A DNA stretch of 64,000 nt from Bog-473 sp963782415 (GCA_963782415.1 CAWAJT010000006.1:620001-684000); one strand, 5' to 3'. Counted from the first letter of the stretch, positions 35,367 through 44,485 are shown. Notes: generated by a model from the sequence alone, not told the origin. Program-made: numbers and translations.

Positions 35367-37097
35367 TCAGCCCAACGGGTTTTGCACCATTACCTTGATG
35401 CCCGGACTGTAACTGTGCGTGCCGTTCGAGACATACACCTCGCTCCGAAGGACATAGGTTCCATTCGGCACACTCGTCGTGTTCCAACGGAGAACCCAGC
35501 CGTCTGGCGTCCGAGTGGCTCTACCAAGCAGTTCCTCGGGCTGAGATCCTTCTGCGACGGAGAACGTGACCCGTGTGGCGCCGACCCCCACCGTGAGGGC
35601 GTCAATCACCGCGACGCTCGATAGCGTGGCGCCGTTCGCTGGAATGATCACTCGGGTCCGATTCGCGAAGAACCATGGGAAGAGGCCTTCTTTTCTGTAC
35701 TCGGCAGCGGCGCCCGTGGCGAACAGACTGAGATGGTCGGCCTCTGCGATTTTCGCCATTTTGCGGATCCACACCGGTGACTGCAGGATCTCGTCGTCGA
35801 CGAGGCTGTTGGGAGCCCGGTCGATGTTCGCCGTGACGTCCGCAAGAGCAATCTCGTCTCCTCGCAGCCGGTCCCCATCGGAGCGACCGTTAAGCGTGCC
35901 GAGAAGGATCTGGACAACGACTGCTCCAACGACGACCCAGCGGATAACTGGCCATGCGATCCGCTCGGATCGCCTCGCCTCCGCCAGAGCTGGTGGCGGA
36001 TGGAGCACGGCCAGATAACAACCCGCCAGGATCAGAAGATCAAACGTTGTGTACTGCGATTGGCCCGCGAACCACAACCCGGCGCTGACTCTGCCGACCG
36101 TAAACGTCACGGCGAACAGCAATCCGAAGCAGACCAGAGCGACGCCGATGGAACTGCCTGGTGAACCGCGACGCCGAACGCCATAGGCCACTATCACCCA
36201 GCACGCGGCGGCGAAAATGACCGCGCCCAGTACGAGAACAGCTGCGTTCCCGTACTGGGGATCGCCGAGCTTGGCTCCCACGACGTCGCCGATGGCAAGG
36301 AAGAAGAACTTGATCGCGGTGACCGGATGGCTCACCCAGAAGAGGTTCTTGTGCCCCCATCGATAGTTGTGAAAGTACAAGATTGCAGTGACTGCTGCAG
36401 CGGCGATCCAAGCCCACACGAACCCTCGACGGCAGCGTCGACGGTAGAGCACCAGCAATCCGACAGGCCAGATGAATAGACCCTCAAACGCGGAGAAGCT
36501 TCCGATGACGGCCACCGCAATGGCTCCCGTCATGGCCAGCTTTGTCGGAGCCGCTACATCGAGGAGGAAGAGAGCCACTGCAAGCGTCAATATGCTCAGG
36601 TACCAGGCCAACTGAAAACCGAACAGCGTGCTCTCGGCCTGGACCAACGAGAGCAAAACGAACGCCACTGGGCAGTAGTAGATCCACGGCGTCGACGAGG
36701 ATGCACGTTTGTCGGCGAGGACAAAGAGTCCGAGCGCCAGACAGAGCAAGATGCCGCTCAGGAACTCCTCAAAAACGACATTGAGATGTGTCGTGTGCGC
36801 CAGGAGGAGCACGATGAGGTTCGGGAAAAATATCCTGTGCTCCGAGTGCTGAGCCCAGAGGGCAGAGAAGCTCGGATGGCCGATGAGTTCGACGTTGTAC
36901 CACTGGTCAAGCCAGAGCATGTTGACGCCGTAGTGATAGATGAACAACAGGTAGACGGCGATCGGAAGAGCGAAACCGACGATCGCAAGGACGCTGACCG
37001 CACGCCGCACGGTGGGAGATCGGAGGACTGTGCTGCGTGCCTTCAACGGACTATTCGTCTGGATTCCAGACTGTCGGGCCAATTGCCCATCCGCCAT
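35367..37097 (-). CDS. Polytopic membrane protein with C-terminal Ig-like domain
   Basis: About 576 residues from ATG 37097 (ATG 37118 is an alternative). Ten or more membrane segments occupy most of the chain, beginning with RAVSVLAIVGFALPIAVYLLF. The first extracytoplasmic loop has LWLDQWYN and AQHSEHRIFFPNL, a D-x-W plus H-x-E-H-R pattern seen in uncharacterised membrane proteins near polysaccharide genes; a GT-C glycosyltransferase-like role is an inference only. After the last helix, the final 95 residues form an Ig-like domain (IIPANGATLSSVAVIDAL to WNTTSVPNGTYVLRSEVYV) that matches the domain in the next two genes. GC content is visibly lower (one sampled line is 53 percent), suggesting acquisition. 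It is divergent from the secreted Ig-like gene at 37340. Confidence 0.8.
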   Translation of the reverse strand: MADGQLARQSGIQTNSPLKARSTVLRSPTVRRAVSVLAIVGFALPIAVYLLFIYHYGVNMLWLDQWYNVELIGHPSFSALWAQHSEHRIFFPNLIVLLLAHTTHLNVVFEEFLSGILLCLALGLFVLADKRASSSTPWIYYCPVAFVLLSLVQAESTLFGFQLAWYLSILTLAVALFLLDVAAPTKLAMTGAIAVAVIGSFSAFEGLFIWPVGLLVLYRRRCRRGFVWAWIAAAAVTAILYFHNYRWGHKNLFWVSHPVTAIKFFFLAIGDVVGAKLGDPQYGNAAVLVLGAVIFAAACWVIVAYGVRRRGSPGSSIGVALVCFGLLFAVTFTVGRVSAGLWFAGQSQYTTFDLLILAGCYLAVLHPPPALAEARRSERIAWPVIRWVVVGAVVVQILLGTLNGRSDGDRLRGDEIALADVTANIDRAPNSLVDDEILQSPVWIRKMAKIAEADHLSLFATGAAAEYRKEGLFPWFFANRTRVIIPANGATLSSVAVIDALTVGVGATRVTFSVAEGSQPEELLGRATRTPDGWVLRWNTTSVPNGTYVLRSEVYVSNGTHSYSPGIKVMVQNPLG

Positions 37098-37339
37098 CGA
37101 ATCAAGTTGTGTCCCCATATGACCCCAATCCAGGATGGCGAATCGTAACCGTTGATTTGAAGATGGCCCGTGGATTCGGCGACGCCACGCAGATCGCCGG
37201 GTGGAAAGTGGGTGGACGTGCGAAGGAAGAGCACCGGATCGTGTCCAGGCGTACACCTCGGGACCTGTTGTTCCTCATTGCATCGCTGAGTCGGTCGTGT
37301 TATGCCAGTTTCGGGTTCCCACTCGGATGGAGGCGCAGT

Positions 37340-38047
37340 ATGAGGACTTCGAGATTGGCCGTCGTCTCGTCCGCGCTGACCTTGGCGGCGGCCATGAGCG
37401 TGCTGCCTGGGGCAGTTGCAGGTGCCCAGGCACCGAGCACCTACGTCGGCATCCCGGCGAGCGGCTCCACCGTGTCGGGCACGGCCCAGGTGCTCGATGC
37501 AGCTGCTTCCCCGGGCGTGACCTTGGTGCAGTACGAGATCACAGGTGGAACACTGAACGATTCTGTGATCGCCACCGCGTCCCCGACGATCTTCGGCTGG
37601 GTGGCGAAATGGAATACGACGACTGTGTCGAACGGCACCTATGCGCTCCAGAGCGTCGCCTCAGGTTCAGCTGTGGGCAGCGGAACCAGCGCGCCGGTTT
37701 CCATCACGGTGAACAACCCGCCGCCGCCAACGGCGGTGGTCTTCCCGGCGAGTGGCTCCACGCTCGATACCTCAAAGGGCGGCGTGATCGATGCGTTGGC
37801 GTCGCCTGGCGTGACCAAGGTCTCGATCACGGCAAACGTTGACGGAGTCATGCAGACGATATCCACCACCCCCACCATCTACGGGTGGATCGCCGTCTTG
37901 CCCGCCACGACACCCTGCGCGCAGTGCAGGCCCATTCCGGTCCTGAGCACACTCCAGAGCGTGGCCTCCTACCCGGGAGGCGTGAGCGGGACAAGCGCCG
38001 ATGTCACTATCACGCTCGTCGTCTATCTGGAAATAGTGGAACCCTAG
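37340..38047 (+). CDS. Secreted protein with two Ig-like (Big_7 type) domains
   Basis: A 235-residue secreted protein. A signal peptide (MRTSRLAVVSSALTLAAAMS to about AGAQA) is followed by two Ig-like domains. The first is clear: YVGIPASGSTVSGTAQVLDA, ITGGTLNDSVIATASPTIFG and WNTTTVSNGTYALQSVASG. The second is more diverged (VVFPASGSTLDTSKGGVIDA; TPTIYGWIAVLPATTPC), with an inserted Cys pair (CAQC). No catalytic domain is present, so it is likely a binding or structural cell-surface protein. The ATG 37340 has GGAGG eight bases before it; the long frame upstream is not coding. Confidence 0.85.
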   Translation: MRTSRLAVVSSALTLAAAMSVLPGAVAGAQAPSTYVGIPASGSTVSGTAQVLDAAASPGVTLVQYEITGGTLNDSVIATASPTIFGWVAKWNTTTVSNGTYALQSVASGSAVGSGTSAPVSITVNNPPPPTAVVFPASGSTLDTSKGGVIDALASPGVTKVSITANVDGVMQTISTTPTIYGWIAVLPATTPCAQCRPIPVLSTLQSVASYPGGVSGTSADVTITLVVYLEIVEP

Positions 38048-38086
38048 ATTGAGCCCCTGCTGCATCGGGATTACCATCCGAGCGAC

Positions 38087-39886
38087 ATGACACGTGACGG
38101 CAGGCATCGAACCACTCAGTCCTCTCCTTCTGCTCTGCGGCGAGGCGCCGTTCGAGGACTGTCGGCCTTTCTCCTCGTGGCGGGCCTCGCGGCCACGACC
38201 GCCACGATCGGTGCGGCCGCCGTCGCGGGGCCTCCCGTCGCGGGCGCGGCGCAGGCGGCCTCCACTTCGGCCCAGTACTACGTGGCGTTGGGTGACTCCC
38301 TGGGTGCGGGCACGGGAGCCAGCACCCCCTCCAACGACTACGTGAACCTGGTCTATCAACACGAACTGGCGCGCCACCCTGGCTTGCAATTGATGAACCT
38401 GTCCTGCGGCGGTGCCACGACGGGCTCGGTTATCAACGGACCCGGCTGCTCGTTTGCCACTGGCACGCAATTGGGCGATGCCGAGGCCTTCCTGCGAGCT
38501 CATTCCGGCCAGGTGACTCTTCTGACCATTGACATCGGGGGAAACGACGTCGACGGGTGCGCTAGCTCGTCCGGCATCAATGCCACCTGCGTACAGAATG
38601 GCTTGAACGCCATCTCCACCAACCTGCCTCAGATTCTGCACGGCCTGCGAGCCGCCTATCCGAAGTTGGCCATCTACGGCATGGATTACTACGACCCCTT
38701 CCTCGACCAGTGGCTCACGGGCCCGAGTGGGCAGACTGTCGCCCAGGTGTCGGAGCAGGGAGCTGTCGTTCTCAACAATGAACTCGGCCAGATCTACGGC
38801 GCCAACACGGCGGCGATGGCCGACCCCGCGACGCTCTTCCAGACCACCAACTTCGCACTGACAGGCTCGTACAACGGCACGACTGTTCCGGAAAACGTCG
38901 CCCTCATCTGCGCGTGGACGCTGATGTGCAGTCAGAACAACATCCATACGAACGATCAGGGCCACGCTGAACTCGCTCTGGCCTTCGAAACGGTCATCGA
39001 CCAGCCACCGACGACGTCGGTGGGCCTTCCCTCGGCCGGCGCCACCATCAGCGGCACGACGCTCCTCGGCGCCGTCGCCAGCGATCCGATCGGCGTGGCC
39101 AAGGTGCAGTTCGTCCTCACCGGCGGAACGCTCAACCAGGCCATTGTGGGGACCGCCGTGCCGACTCTCTACGGCTATCTCTTCAACTTCAACACCACGA
39201 CGGTGGCGAACGGGACCTACATGCTGCAGAGCGTGGCCTCCGATGCGGTTGGCAACACCGGGTCGAGCCCCGGCGTCCAGGTGACGATCTACAACCCGGT
39301 ACCGACGACGTCGGTGGGCCTTCCCTCGGCCGGCGCCACCATCAGCGGCACGACGCTCCTCGGCGCCGTCGCCAGCGATCCGATCGGCGTGGCCAAGGTG
39401 CAGTTCGTCCTCACCGGCGGAACGCTCAACCAGGCCATTGTGGGGACCGCCGTGCCGACTCTCTACGGCTATCTCTTCAACTTCAACACCACGACGGTGG
39501 CGAACGGGACCTACATGCTGCAGAGCGTGGCCTCCGATGCGGTTGGCAACACCGGGTCGAGCCCCGGCGTCCAGGTGACGATCAACAACCCGGTACCGAC
39601 GACGTCGGTGGGCCTTCCCTCGGCCGGCGCCACCATCAGCGGCACGACGCTCCTCGGCGCCGTCGCCAGCGATCCGATCGGCGTGGCCAAGGTGCAGTTC
39701 GTCCTCACCGGCGGAACGCTCAACCAGGCCATTGTGGGGACCGCCGTGCCGACTCTCTACGGCTATCTCTTCAACTTCAACACCACGACGGTGGCGAACG
39801 GGACCTACATGCTGCAGAGCGTGGCCTCCGATGCGGTTGGCAACACCGGGTCGAGCCCCGGCGTCCAGGTGACGATCAACAACTGA
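38087..39886 (+). CDS. Secreted SGNH/GDSL hydrolase with three Ig-like repeats
   Basis: A 599-residue secreted protein. An N-terminal membrane-type signal (RGAVRGLSAFLLVAGLAATT) is followed by an SGNH hydrolase domain (residues about 60-305): block I ALGDSLGAG with the nucleophilic Ser, block II at SCGGATTGS (Gly), block III IGGNDVDG with Asn, and block V HTNDQGH with Asp and His. The C-terminus is three 98-residue Ig-like domains (about 308-405, 406-503, 504-599), identical except for a Tyr/Asn difference at the end of copy 1. SGNH enzymes hydrolyse esters, such as lipids or acetylated glycans; the Ig-like repeats probably project or attach the enzyme. The ATG at 38087 is the start. Confidence 0.93.
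   Translation: MTRDGRHRTTQSSPSALRRGAVRGLSAFLLVAGLAATTATIGAAAVAGPPVAGAAQAASTSAQYYVALGDSLGAGTGASTPSNDYVNLVYQHELARHPGLQLMNLSCGGATTGSVINGPGCSFATGTQLGDAEAFLRAHSGQVTLLTIDIGGNDVDGCASSSGINATCVQNGLNAISTNLPQILHGLRAAYPKLAIYGMDYYDPFLDQWLTGPSGQTVAQVSEQGAVVLNNELGQIYGANTAAMADPATLFQTTNFALTGSYNGTTVPENVALICAWTLMCSQNNIHTNDQGHAELALAFETVIDQPPTTSVGLPSAGATISGTTLLGAVASDPIGVAKVQFVLTGGTLNQAIVGTAVPTLYGYLFNFNTTTVANGTYMLQSVASDAVGNTGSSPGVQVTIYNPVPTTSVGLPSAGATISGTTLLGAVASDPIGVAKVQFVLTGGTLNQAIVGTAVPTLYGYLFNFNTTTVANGTYMLQSVASDAVGNTGSSPGVQVTINNPVPTTSVGLPSAGATISGTTLLGAVASDPIGVAKVQFVLTGGTLNQAIVGTAVPTLYGYLFNFNTTTVANGTYMLQSVASDAVGNTGSSPGVQVTINN
39007..39886. repeat. Three near-identical 294-bp tandem repeats encoding Ig-like domains
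   Basis: Copies at 39007-39300, 39301-39594 and 39595-39886. In the stretches compared they are identical at DNA level, except that copy 1 ends ATCTACAAC where copies 2 and 3 have ATCAACAAC. Such identity, including third codon positions, points to very recent duplication or gene conversion; read-length limits could also have changed the copy number in the assembly. Confidence 0.97.
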
Positions 39887-39916
39887 GCGTGGTGCCCGCC
39901 CGACGCCCGGGAGTGC

Positions 39917-39937
39917 GGGCATCGGGCATCGGGCATC
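39917..39937. repeat. 7-bp tandem repeat after the SGNH gene
   Basis: Three copies of GGGCATC starting 30 bases past the SGNH stop, inside a spacer that also has inverted CCCG-rich sequence. No gene is present here. Confidence 0.85.
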
Positions 39938-40008
39938 GGACAAGTGTCTGAGTTATTGCCCGTCGCGACGGGAGAACGGAGTCACACCGATCCCAGGCCG
40001 TGGACGGA

Positions 40009-40479
40009 TCAGCCCGTGAGCTCCGGTGTGGTTCGCCGCTCCACATGCTGGAGCTCGATCCACAGCGGGAGCAAGAACCAGATGTAAGCGTTGGAGAGGG
40101 TGTACGCCTTGTCCTCGTGGTGCGTCACCATTTCGCCGATCTCAGTGACGCGGACGCGCTCGTCCCTGCCCTGGTACGCCTTGACCCGACGAAGGATCTC
40201 CACCATCTCCTCCATGGAAGAGACTTCCAGTCCGAAGTGGTCCATGTTGGGAGTGACCATGAACTCGTCCGCGGCTGGGAGCAGGTAGATGAATTGCCCC
40301 AACTCCCCCGTGTAGAGGATCAGTGGATTGCCCTTCTCGGTGCTGTTGTCTCCTTCGGTCCACCCGAAGACTGAGCTGAAGAAGTCCAGCAACGCAGCGC
40401 GGCCTGCATCGTCCATGATGGTGGCGTCGACGCTGATGGCCACGTGATTGAGCCTCGGGCCGAACGCAGTTCGCCTCAT
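40009..40479 (-). CDS. VOC-fold protein coupled to an alcohol dehydrogenase
   Basis: A 156-residue VOC/glyoxalase-like protein: RLNHVAISVDATIMDD opens the first half with a metal-ligand-type His, MDHFGLEVSSMEEMVEILRRVKAYQ the second, and LPLWIELQHVE supplies the final strand with a Glu. The function is unassigned. The ATG at 40479 overlaps the stop of the alcohol dehydrogenase gene (ATGA), so the two are one operon and may act on one pathway. Confidence 0.85.
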   Translation of the reverse strand: MRRTAFGPRLNHVAISVDATIMDDAGRAALLDFFSSVFGWTEGDNSTEKGNPLILYTGELGQFIYLLPAADEFMVTPNMDHFGLEVSSMEEMVEILRRVKAYQGRDERVRVTEIGEMVTHHEDKAYTLSNAYIWFLLPLWIELQHVERRTTPELTG

Positions 40480-41510
40480 AGCGGCAAGCTTGGCTGGACC
40501 ATGACCTTGCTCGGGATTTCGCCCCGGGCCAGCCGCTCCATGGAAATCATGACGTCGCTGAGAGGGATGTTCGAGGGCTCAATCAGTGCACCCAGCGGCA
40601 GCCTGCCGCTCGCCAGGAGATCGACCGCCGGCTGGAAGCCTTCATCGTTGTAGTTGTAGGCACCGATGATCTGCAGCTCGAAGATGATCATCCGGTTCTG
40701 GTTGATCCGCGGTGGTTCGAAACCTGTGCCCACAATCACAAGGGTCCCCGCGTAGTCCAACTGGCCGAAGCCCGCCTCGGCCGCACTGGCATGACCCGAG
40801 CACTCGAACACCACGGCATAGGGGTCGGTGACAGGCGCGGCCATTGGCGGCTGTTCGAGCATGTCTGGCGCCACCACCCGGGTCGCCCCGACGTCGAGTG
40901 CCTGTTGGCGCCGGACAGCAGAAGGTTCGCTCACCGTGATGTCGGTGATTCCCTGGGCGCGGAGCACGGCAACCAAGAGCAGCCCGACCGGACCTGCGCC
41001 CGTCACCAGCACCCGATCATCGGGGCCGACGTCGGCCAAGCGCAGCGCATGCAGAGTGATGGCCATCGGCTCCGCCAGGGCGGCCACTCTCGTCGGGAGG
41101 GAATCGGGAATCCGGATCAAGCCGTCAACGCCGACGGTCTTGTATTGACAGAACGCGCCGCGGTAACCGACGAAGTCGGCGGTGGCGCGATTGAGGCACA
41201 CGGAGGGTCGTCCCCGCCGGCACGGTCGGCAGACGCCACAGCCCGGCTCCGGGTTCCCCACGACACGGTCGCCGGGCGACCAGCCCGAGCCGCTCGGGGC
41301 CGCAACCACGACGCCAGACCATTCATGGCCGAGAATCGCCCCCGGCTTGGCGAACTTCTCCAAGACCATGTGAAGGTCCGAGCCGCAGATCCCACACTCG
41401 GCGATCTCCACCAGCACCTCGTCTGGTCCGGGTTCCGGCCGGGGTACCTCCTCGACCTCGATCTTGCCGTCACCCACGTAGACGGCAGCTGGCATCGACT
41501 CGGTCGGCAT
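40476..41510 (-). CDS. Zinc-dependent alcohol dehydrogenase family protein
   Basis: A 344-residue medium-chain dehydrogenase. Catalytic zinc ligands are in ECGICGSDLH and GHEWSGV; the structural zinc lobe is GCGVCRPCRRGRPSVC (four Cys). The NAD(P)-binding fold has VLVTGAGPVGLLLVAVLRAQG. The NMIIFELQIIGAYNY-like segment (QNRMIIFELQIIG) is characteristic of the threonine/sorbitol dehydrogenase-like subgroup. The substrate is unknown. The start at ATG 41510 is the first plausible one. It is divergent from the gene at 41574. Confidence 0.92.
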   Translation of the reverse strand: MPTESMPAAVYVGDGKIEVEEVPRPEPGPDEVLVEIAECGICGSDLHMVLEKFAKPGAILGHEWSGVVVAAPSGSGWSPGDRVVGNPEPGCGVCRPCRRGRPSVCLNRATADFVGYRGAFCQYKTVGVDGLIRIPDSLPTRVAALAEPMAITLHALRLADVGPDDRVLVTGAGPVGLLLVAVLRAQGITDITVSEPSAVRRQQALDVGATRVVAPDMLEQPPMAAPVTDPYAVVFECSGHASAAEAGFGQLDYAGTLVIVGTGFEPPRINQNRMIIFELQIIGAYNYNDEGFQPAVDLLASGRLPLGALIEPSNIPLSDVMISMERLARGEIPSKVMVQPSLPL

Positions 41511-41573
41511 CTGAACAACACTAAGTGCGTTTTCACGACGACGCCCGGAACGGCGACGTGCAATCGTGAACGT

Positions 41574-42239
41574 GTGCAGCGGGTCTGGTATGTCAGCTAT
41601 GGCTCCAACCTCCTCCGGGCGCGGTTCTTGGCCTATGTGCAGGGCGGTCGTGTCACCGGCAACGACGTCGAGTACGAGGGATGCCGGGACGCGTCGCCCC
41701 CGGAGGGCGACGTGGCGCTCACCATTCCCCATTCCCTGTACTTCGCCGGATGGTCCGACCGGGTCTGGGGCGGGACGTCCGCCGCGTACATCTCGCTCGC
41801 ATCGCCGCATCCGCCCTCGCTGGCCCGGGCGTACCGCATCACCGCGGAGCAGTTCCTCGACGTCGTGCGGCAGGAGAACGCCAACGGCGTCGCAGTCGAG
41901 GATTTCGAGGACACGACCGAGCGAGCCAGACGTCACGGCCATCCGCGCCTGCTGCGGTCCGGCTTCTATTCCGAACTCGTCTACTGCGGTGAGCGGGATG
42001 GCGAACCGATGCTGACCTTTACCGCTTCAGAGGAGCGCAACGGTGCCCGCGCACCGTCAGCCGAGTATCTCCGGGTCATCGGGAACGGACTCCGCGAGAG
42101 CCATGGCCTCGACGCGACAGACATTGCGACCTACCTCGTTGACCGACCCGGTGTGCGCCCGGGGTGGACCCGGGCCCAGCTGCTGCAGATCTTTGCGTCG
42201 TCGGGGCCGGAGGGCCAGGGGGTGTCGGGCAGGGCCTGA
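41574..42239 (+). CDS. YGSN-motif protein, gamma-glutamylcyclotransferase-like
   Basis: A 221-residue protein beginning VQRVWYVSYGSNLLRARFLAY; the YGSNL motif near the N-terminus is the substrate-loop signature of the gamma-glutamylcyclotransferase superfamily. DVALTIPHSLYFAGWSDRVWGG and AYRITAEQFLDVVRQEN follow in positions expected for that fold, but the rest is diverged and the catalytic Glu cannot be assigned by eye. Homologues in actinobacteria are sometimes misnamed histone deacetylase. The GTG at 41574 is the start by frame and by the divergent neighbour. Confidence 0.7.
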   Translation: MQRVWYVSYGSNLLRARFLAYVQGGRVTGNDVEYEGCRDASPPEGDVALTIPHSLYFAGWSDRVWGGTSAAYISLASPHPPSLARAYRITAEQFLDVVRQENANGVAVEDFEDTTERARRHGHPRLLRSGFYSELVYCGERDGEPMLTFTASEERNGARAPSAEYLRVIGNGLRESHGLDATDIATYLVDRPGVRPGWTRAQLLQIFASSGPEGQGVSGRA

Positions 42240-42325
42240 ACTCCAAAGCCACCTCCAGTCATGAGACGACGCCGCATCGCGCCGTCAGGCCGCCTCGCCG
42301 TCTCGCCGTCTCGGCCGTCAGGCCG

Positions 42326-43327
42326 TCACGAGTCCATCCGCTCCTCGACCGAATCCGCCGGCACGGGGACGGGTGGTCGGGCGCGTTCGTTGCCCTCCTT
42401 CCGGCGGGGCCGGGTCAGGATGATCTGCACTGACGCCACGACCAAGACGACGATGGTCACGATCCGCTCGCTGCGGCCGACCTCCCGGAACGTCGCATAG
42501 AGCTGAATGCCGATGGCCAGGGCCTGGGCGAAGAGCGCCAGCGCCACGGCGCGCATCCCGGTGACGACCTCGGCATTGGCGTCGGCCTCTGGTGACCCGG
42601 CCCAGGCGGCGAGGGCGATGAGCAGCGCACCGGCCGTCCAGACAAAGTTGTAGCTGTTGGCCGAAACCACGGCGCGGGCATCGGCCTCCTGCACGGCGAA
42701 GACCGCATCGGCAACCGAGGTGCTGACGATGGCGAGGCCGAGCAGCAGCCACATGGTGTCCGGCTTCCAGCCAAGCAGCCCGTAGACACCGAGGATGGCA
42801 CCGATCAGCAGCACGTCGAGCACCGGGTAGGCGAAGGCGACCACGGCGGCAAACTGTCCCACCGTCTTGTGCTCCGTCGCCGGCTGAATCACCAGGGCGA
42901 ACCCCGCCGCCAGCACCAACAGCGTCACCGCGATCCCATCCATCCATCGATGCAGCTCGAACTGCGGCACCCGCATCCGGATCAGGTAGTAGATCCCCAG
43001 ACCGACCAACGGGTACCAGGCAAGCCAGAACGCGTCGGCAAAAGACGGGTAGGGCACCTGGGTCTCCCCGCCATAGGCCAGGTCCCACAGGGCACTGCCC
43101 AAGAACCACAAGGCTAAGGCGATGCCGAAGGCCAGCCAGGCCCGTCGCGCGATCGGCTCGTAGGCGGCTCGGGCCAGGACCAGCACGGCGCAGATACCGA
43201 GCACAATGTTGTGGATCCAATTGTCGTAGAACCAGCGCGGGCCGGCGGAGCCAAACAGGTCGTTGAGCGCCTCGAGCACTGTCAGCACACCGAGGATCAG
43301 CCACAGGTATCGGAGCGGGAACGGCAC
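42326..43327 (-). CDS. Multi-pass membrane protein, sensor-type N-terminal module without output domain
   Basis: A 333-residue protein with eight to ten membrane segments (MPFPLRYLWLILGVLTVLEAL, then WIHNIVLGICAVLVLARAAY and others) and a conserved YPSFADAFWLAWYPLVGLGIYYLI loop. This pattern resembles the membrane sensor part that precedes GGDEF/EAL domains in actinobacteria, but here the protein ends after the last helix with a charged Pro-rich tail. It may be a stand-alone sensor or a truncated one; no GGDEF remnant is visible downstream. ATG 43327. Confidence 0.7.
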   Translation of the reverse strand: MPFPLRYLWLILGVLTVLEALNDLFGSAGPRWFYDNWIHNIVLGICAVLVLARAAYEPIARRAWLAFGIALALWFLGSALWDLAYGGETQVPYPSFADAFWLAWYPLVGLGIYYLIRMRVPQFELHRWMDGIAVTLLVLAAGFALVIQPATEHKTVGQFAAVVAFAYPVLDVLLIGAILGVYGLLGWKPDTMWLLLGLAIVSTSVADAVFAVQEADARAVVSANSYNFVWTAGALLIALAAWAGSPEADANAEVVTGMRAVALALFAQALAIGIQLYATFREVGRSERIVTIVVLVVASVQIILTRPRRKEGNERARPPVPVPADSVEERMDS

Positions 43328-43552
43328 CGCCAGGAGCTCGCCTTGCTCGTCGACGAGCCGTCCCGACGCAGGAGCCGCGCGCCGACCATGCCGGCATTCG
43401 CCGCGGCGCGATGGGCGGCTGTCGCCTGCCTGATCTCCTCGGTCGAATCAGCCACACCGCTCCATGACGTCCACCATCTTCGCCGAGCGGTGCCGACCGG
43501 GACGGACATGGGACCACGGAGCAACAACCGCGGGCCCGGATACCATCGGCCC

Positions 43553-44296
43553 ATGGACGCTTTCGTGGGGCGGACGGCCGTGGTCACCGGGGCGGCCAGT
43601 GGGATCGGGCTGTCCCTCGTGGAGGCGTTCATCGAGCAGGGCATGCAGGTCGTGATGGCCGACATCGACGAGCAGAACCTTCAGCGGCACACGGCGAAGC
43701 TCGCCGAGAGCGGGGCTCAGGTTCACCCGGTCGTAGCCGACGTACGGGACCCCGACGCCGTCGAACGGGTGGGCGACGCAGCGGTGGAGCGCTTCGGCAA
43801 GCTCCACGTCGCCGTGAACAACGCCGGCATCGTCAACGGGGGATATTCCTGGGAGATCTCCCTGGAGGATTGGCACCGGGTCATCGACATCGACCTGTGG
43901 GGCGTCATCCACGGCATCCGCGCCTTCGTGCCGCGGATTTTGGCTTCCGGCGAGGGGGGGCACGTGGTCAACACGGCGTCGATGGCGGCTGTGCTCGCCT
44001 TGGGGCGCCTCGGGCCCTACACCGTGGCAAAGCACGGGGTGCTCGGGCTCTCCGACGTCCTGCGGGCCGAGCTCACATCCCTGAATGTCCCGATAGGGGT
44101 CAGCGTTGTCATGCCCGGCATGATCAAGACGGGAATGAACCCGGTCGGCACGGTGTCTTCCGCCACGGTCGCCGCCAACGTCGTCGACGCCATCCGGCGG
44201 CAGCGCAGCTACGTATTCACTGATGACCACAGCACCGGCGACGTCGAAGATAGGCTCGGAGCGATCCTGGCGGCGCGCCGCGACGTCATCAGCTGA
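43553..44296 (+). CDS. Short-chain dehydrogenase/reductase
   Basis: A 247-residue Rossmann-fold enzyme. The cofactor motif TGAASGIG is at residues 12-19, NNAG near 90, the catalytic Ser in NTASMAAVL and the Tyr/Lys in YTVAKHG. ADIDEQNL after the second strand has an Asp that favours NAD(H). The substrate is unknown. The ATG at 43553 lies next to the first strand; the open frame upstream is not conserved. Confidence 0.93.
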   Translation: MDAFVGRTAVVTGAASGIGLSLVEAFIEQGMQVVMADIDEQNLQRHTAKLAESGAQVHPVVADVRDPDAVERVGDAAVERFGKLHVAVNNAGIVNGGYSWEISLEDWHRVIDIDLWGVIHGIRAFVPRILASGEGGHVVNTASMAAVLALGRLGPYTVAKHGVLGLSDVLRAELTSLNVPIGVSVVMPGMIKTGMNPVGTVSSATVAANVVDAIRRQRSYVFTDDHSTGDVEDRLGAILAARRDVIS

Positions 44297-44442
44297 TCGC
44301 CTCGGGAGAGCTCATGGGTCGGCTTGCATCGGGCATGTCACGAGAAATTGTTGCAGCCGGATGGCACGTGTCTGTAGAAACGAGCCCCGGTGGGTGGCGA
44401 ATCGAGAGTGGGGGTCCCTTTTCACCCCTGGTCAAGCCCGTA

Positions 44443-44468
44443 CGTTGCAGTCGTCCGTTGCAGTCGTC
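44443..44468. repeat. 13-bp direct repeat upstream of the DUF885 gene
   Basis: Two exact copies of CGTTGCAGTCGTC head to tail, ending 17 bases before the ATG at 44486. It could be an operator or a small duplication; no regulator of known specificity is nearby. Confidence 0.6.
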
Positions 44469-44485
44469 CGCGGTAGCCTCCCTCG

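Noticed and set aside
37772..39943. A 723-codon open frame on the minus strand across the SGNH gene and its repeats
   Set aside because: It is the reverse of the supported SGNH hydrolase and secreted Ig-like genes, is repetitive only because the plus-strand repeats are, and has no recognisable domain.
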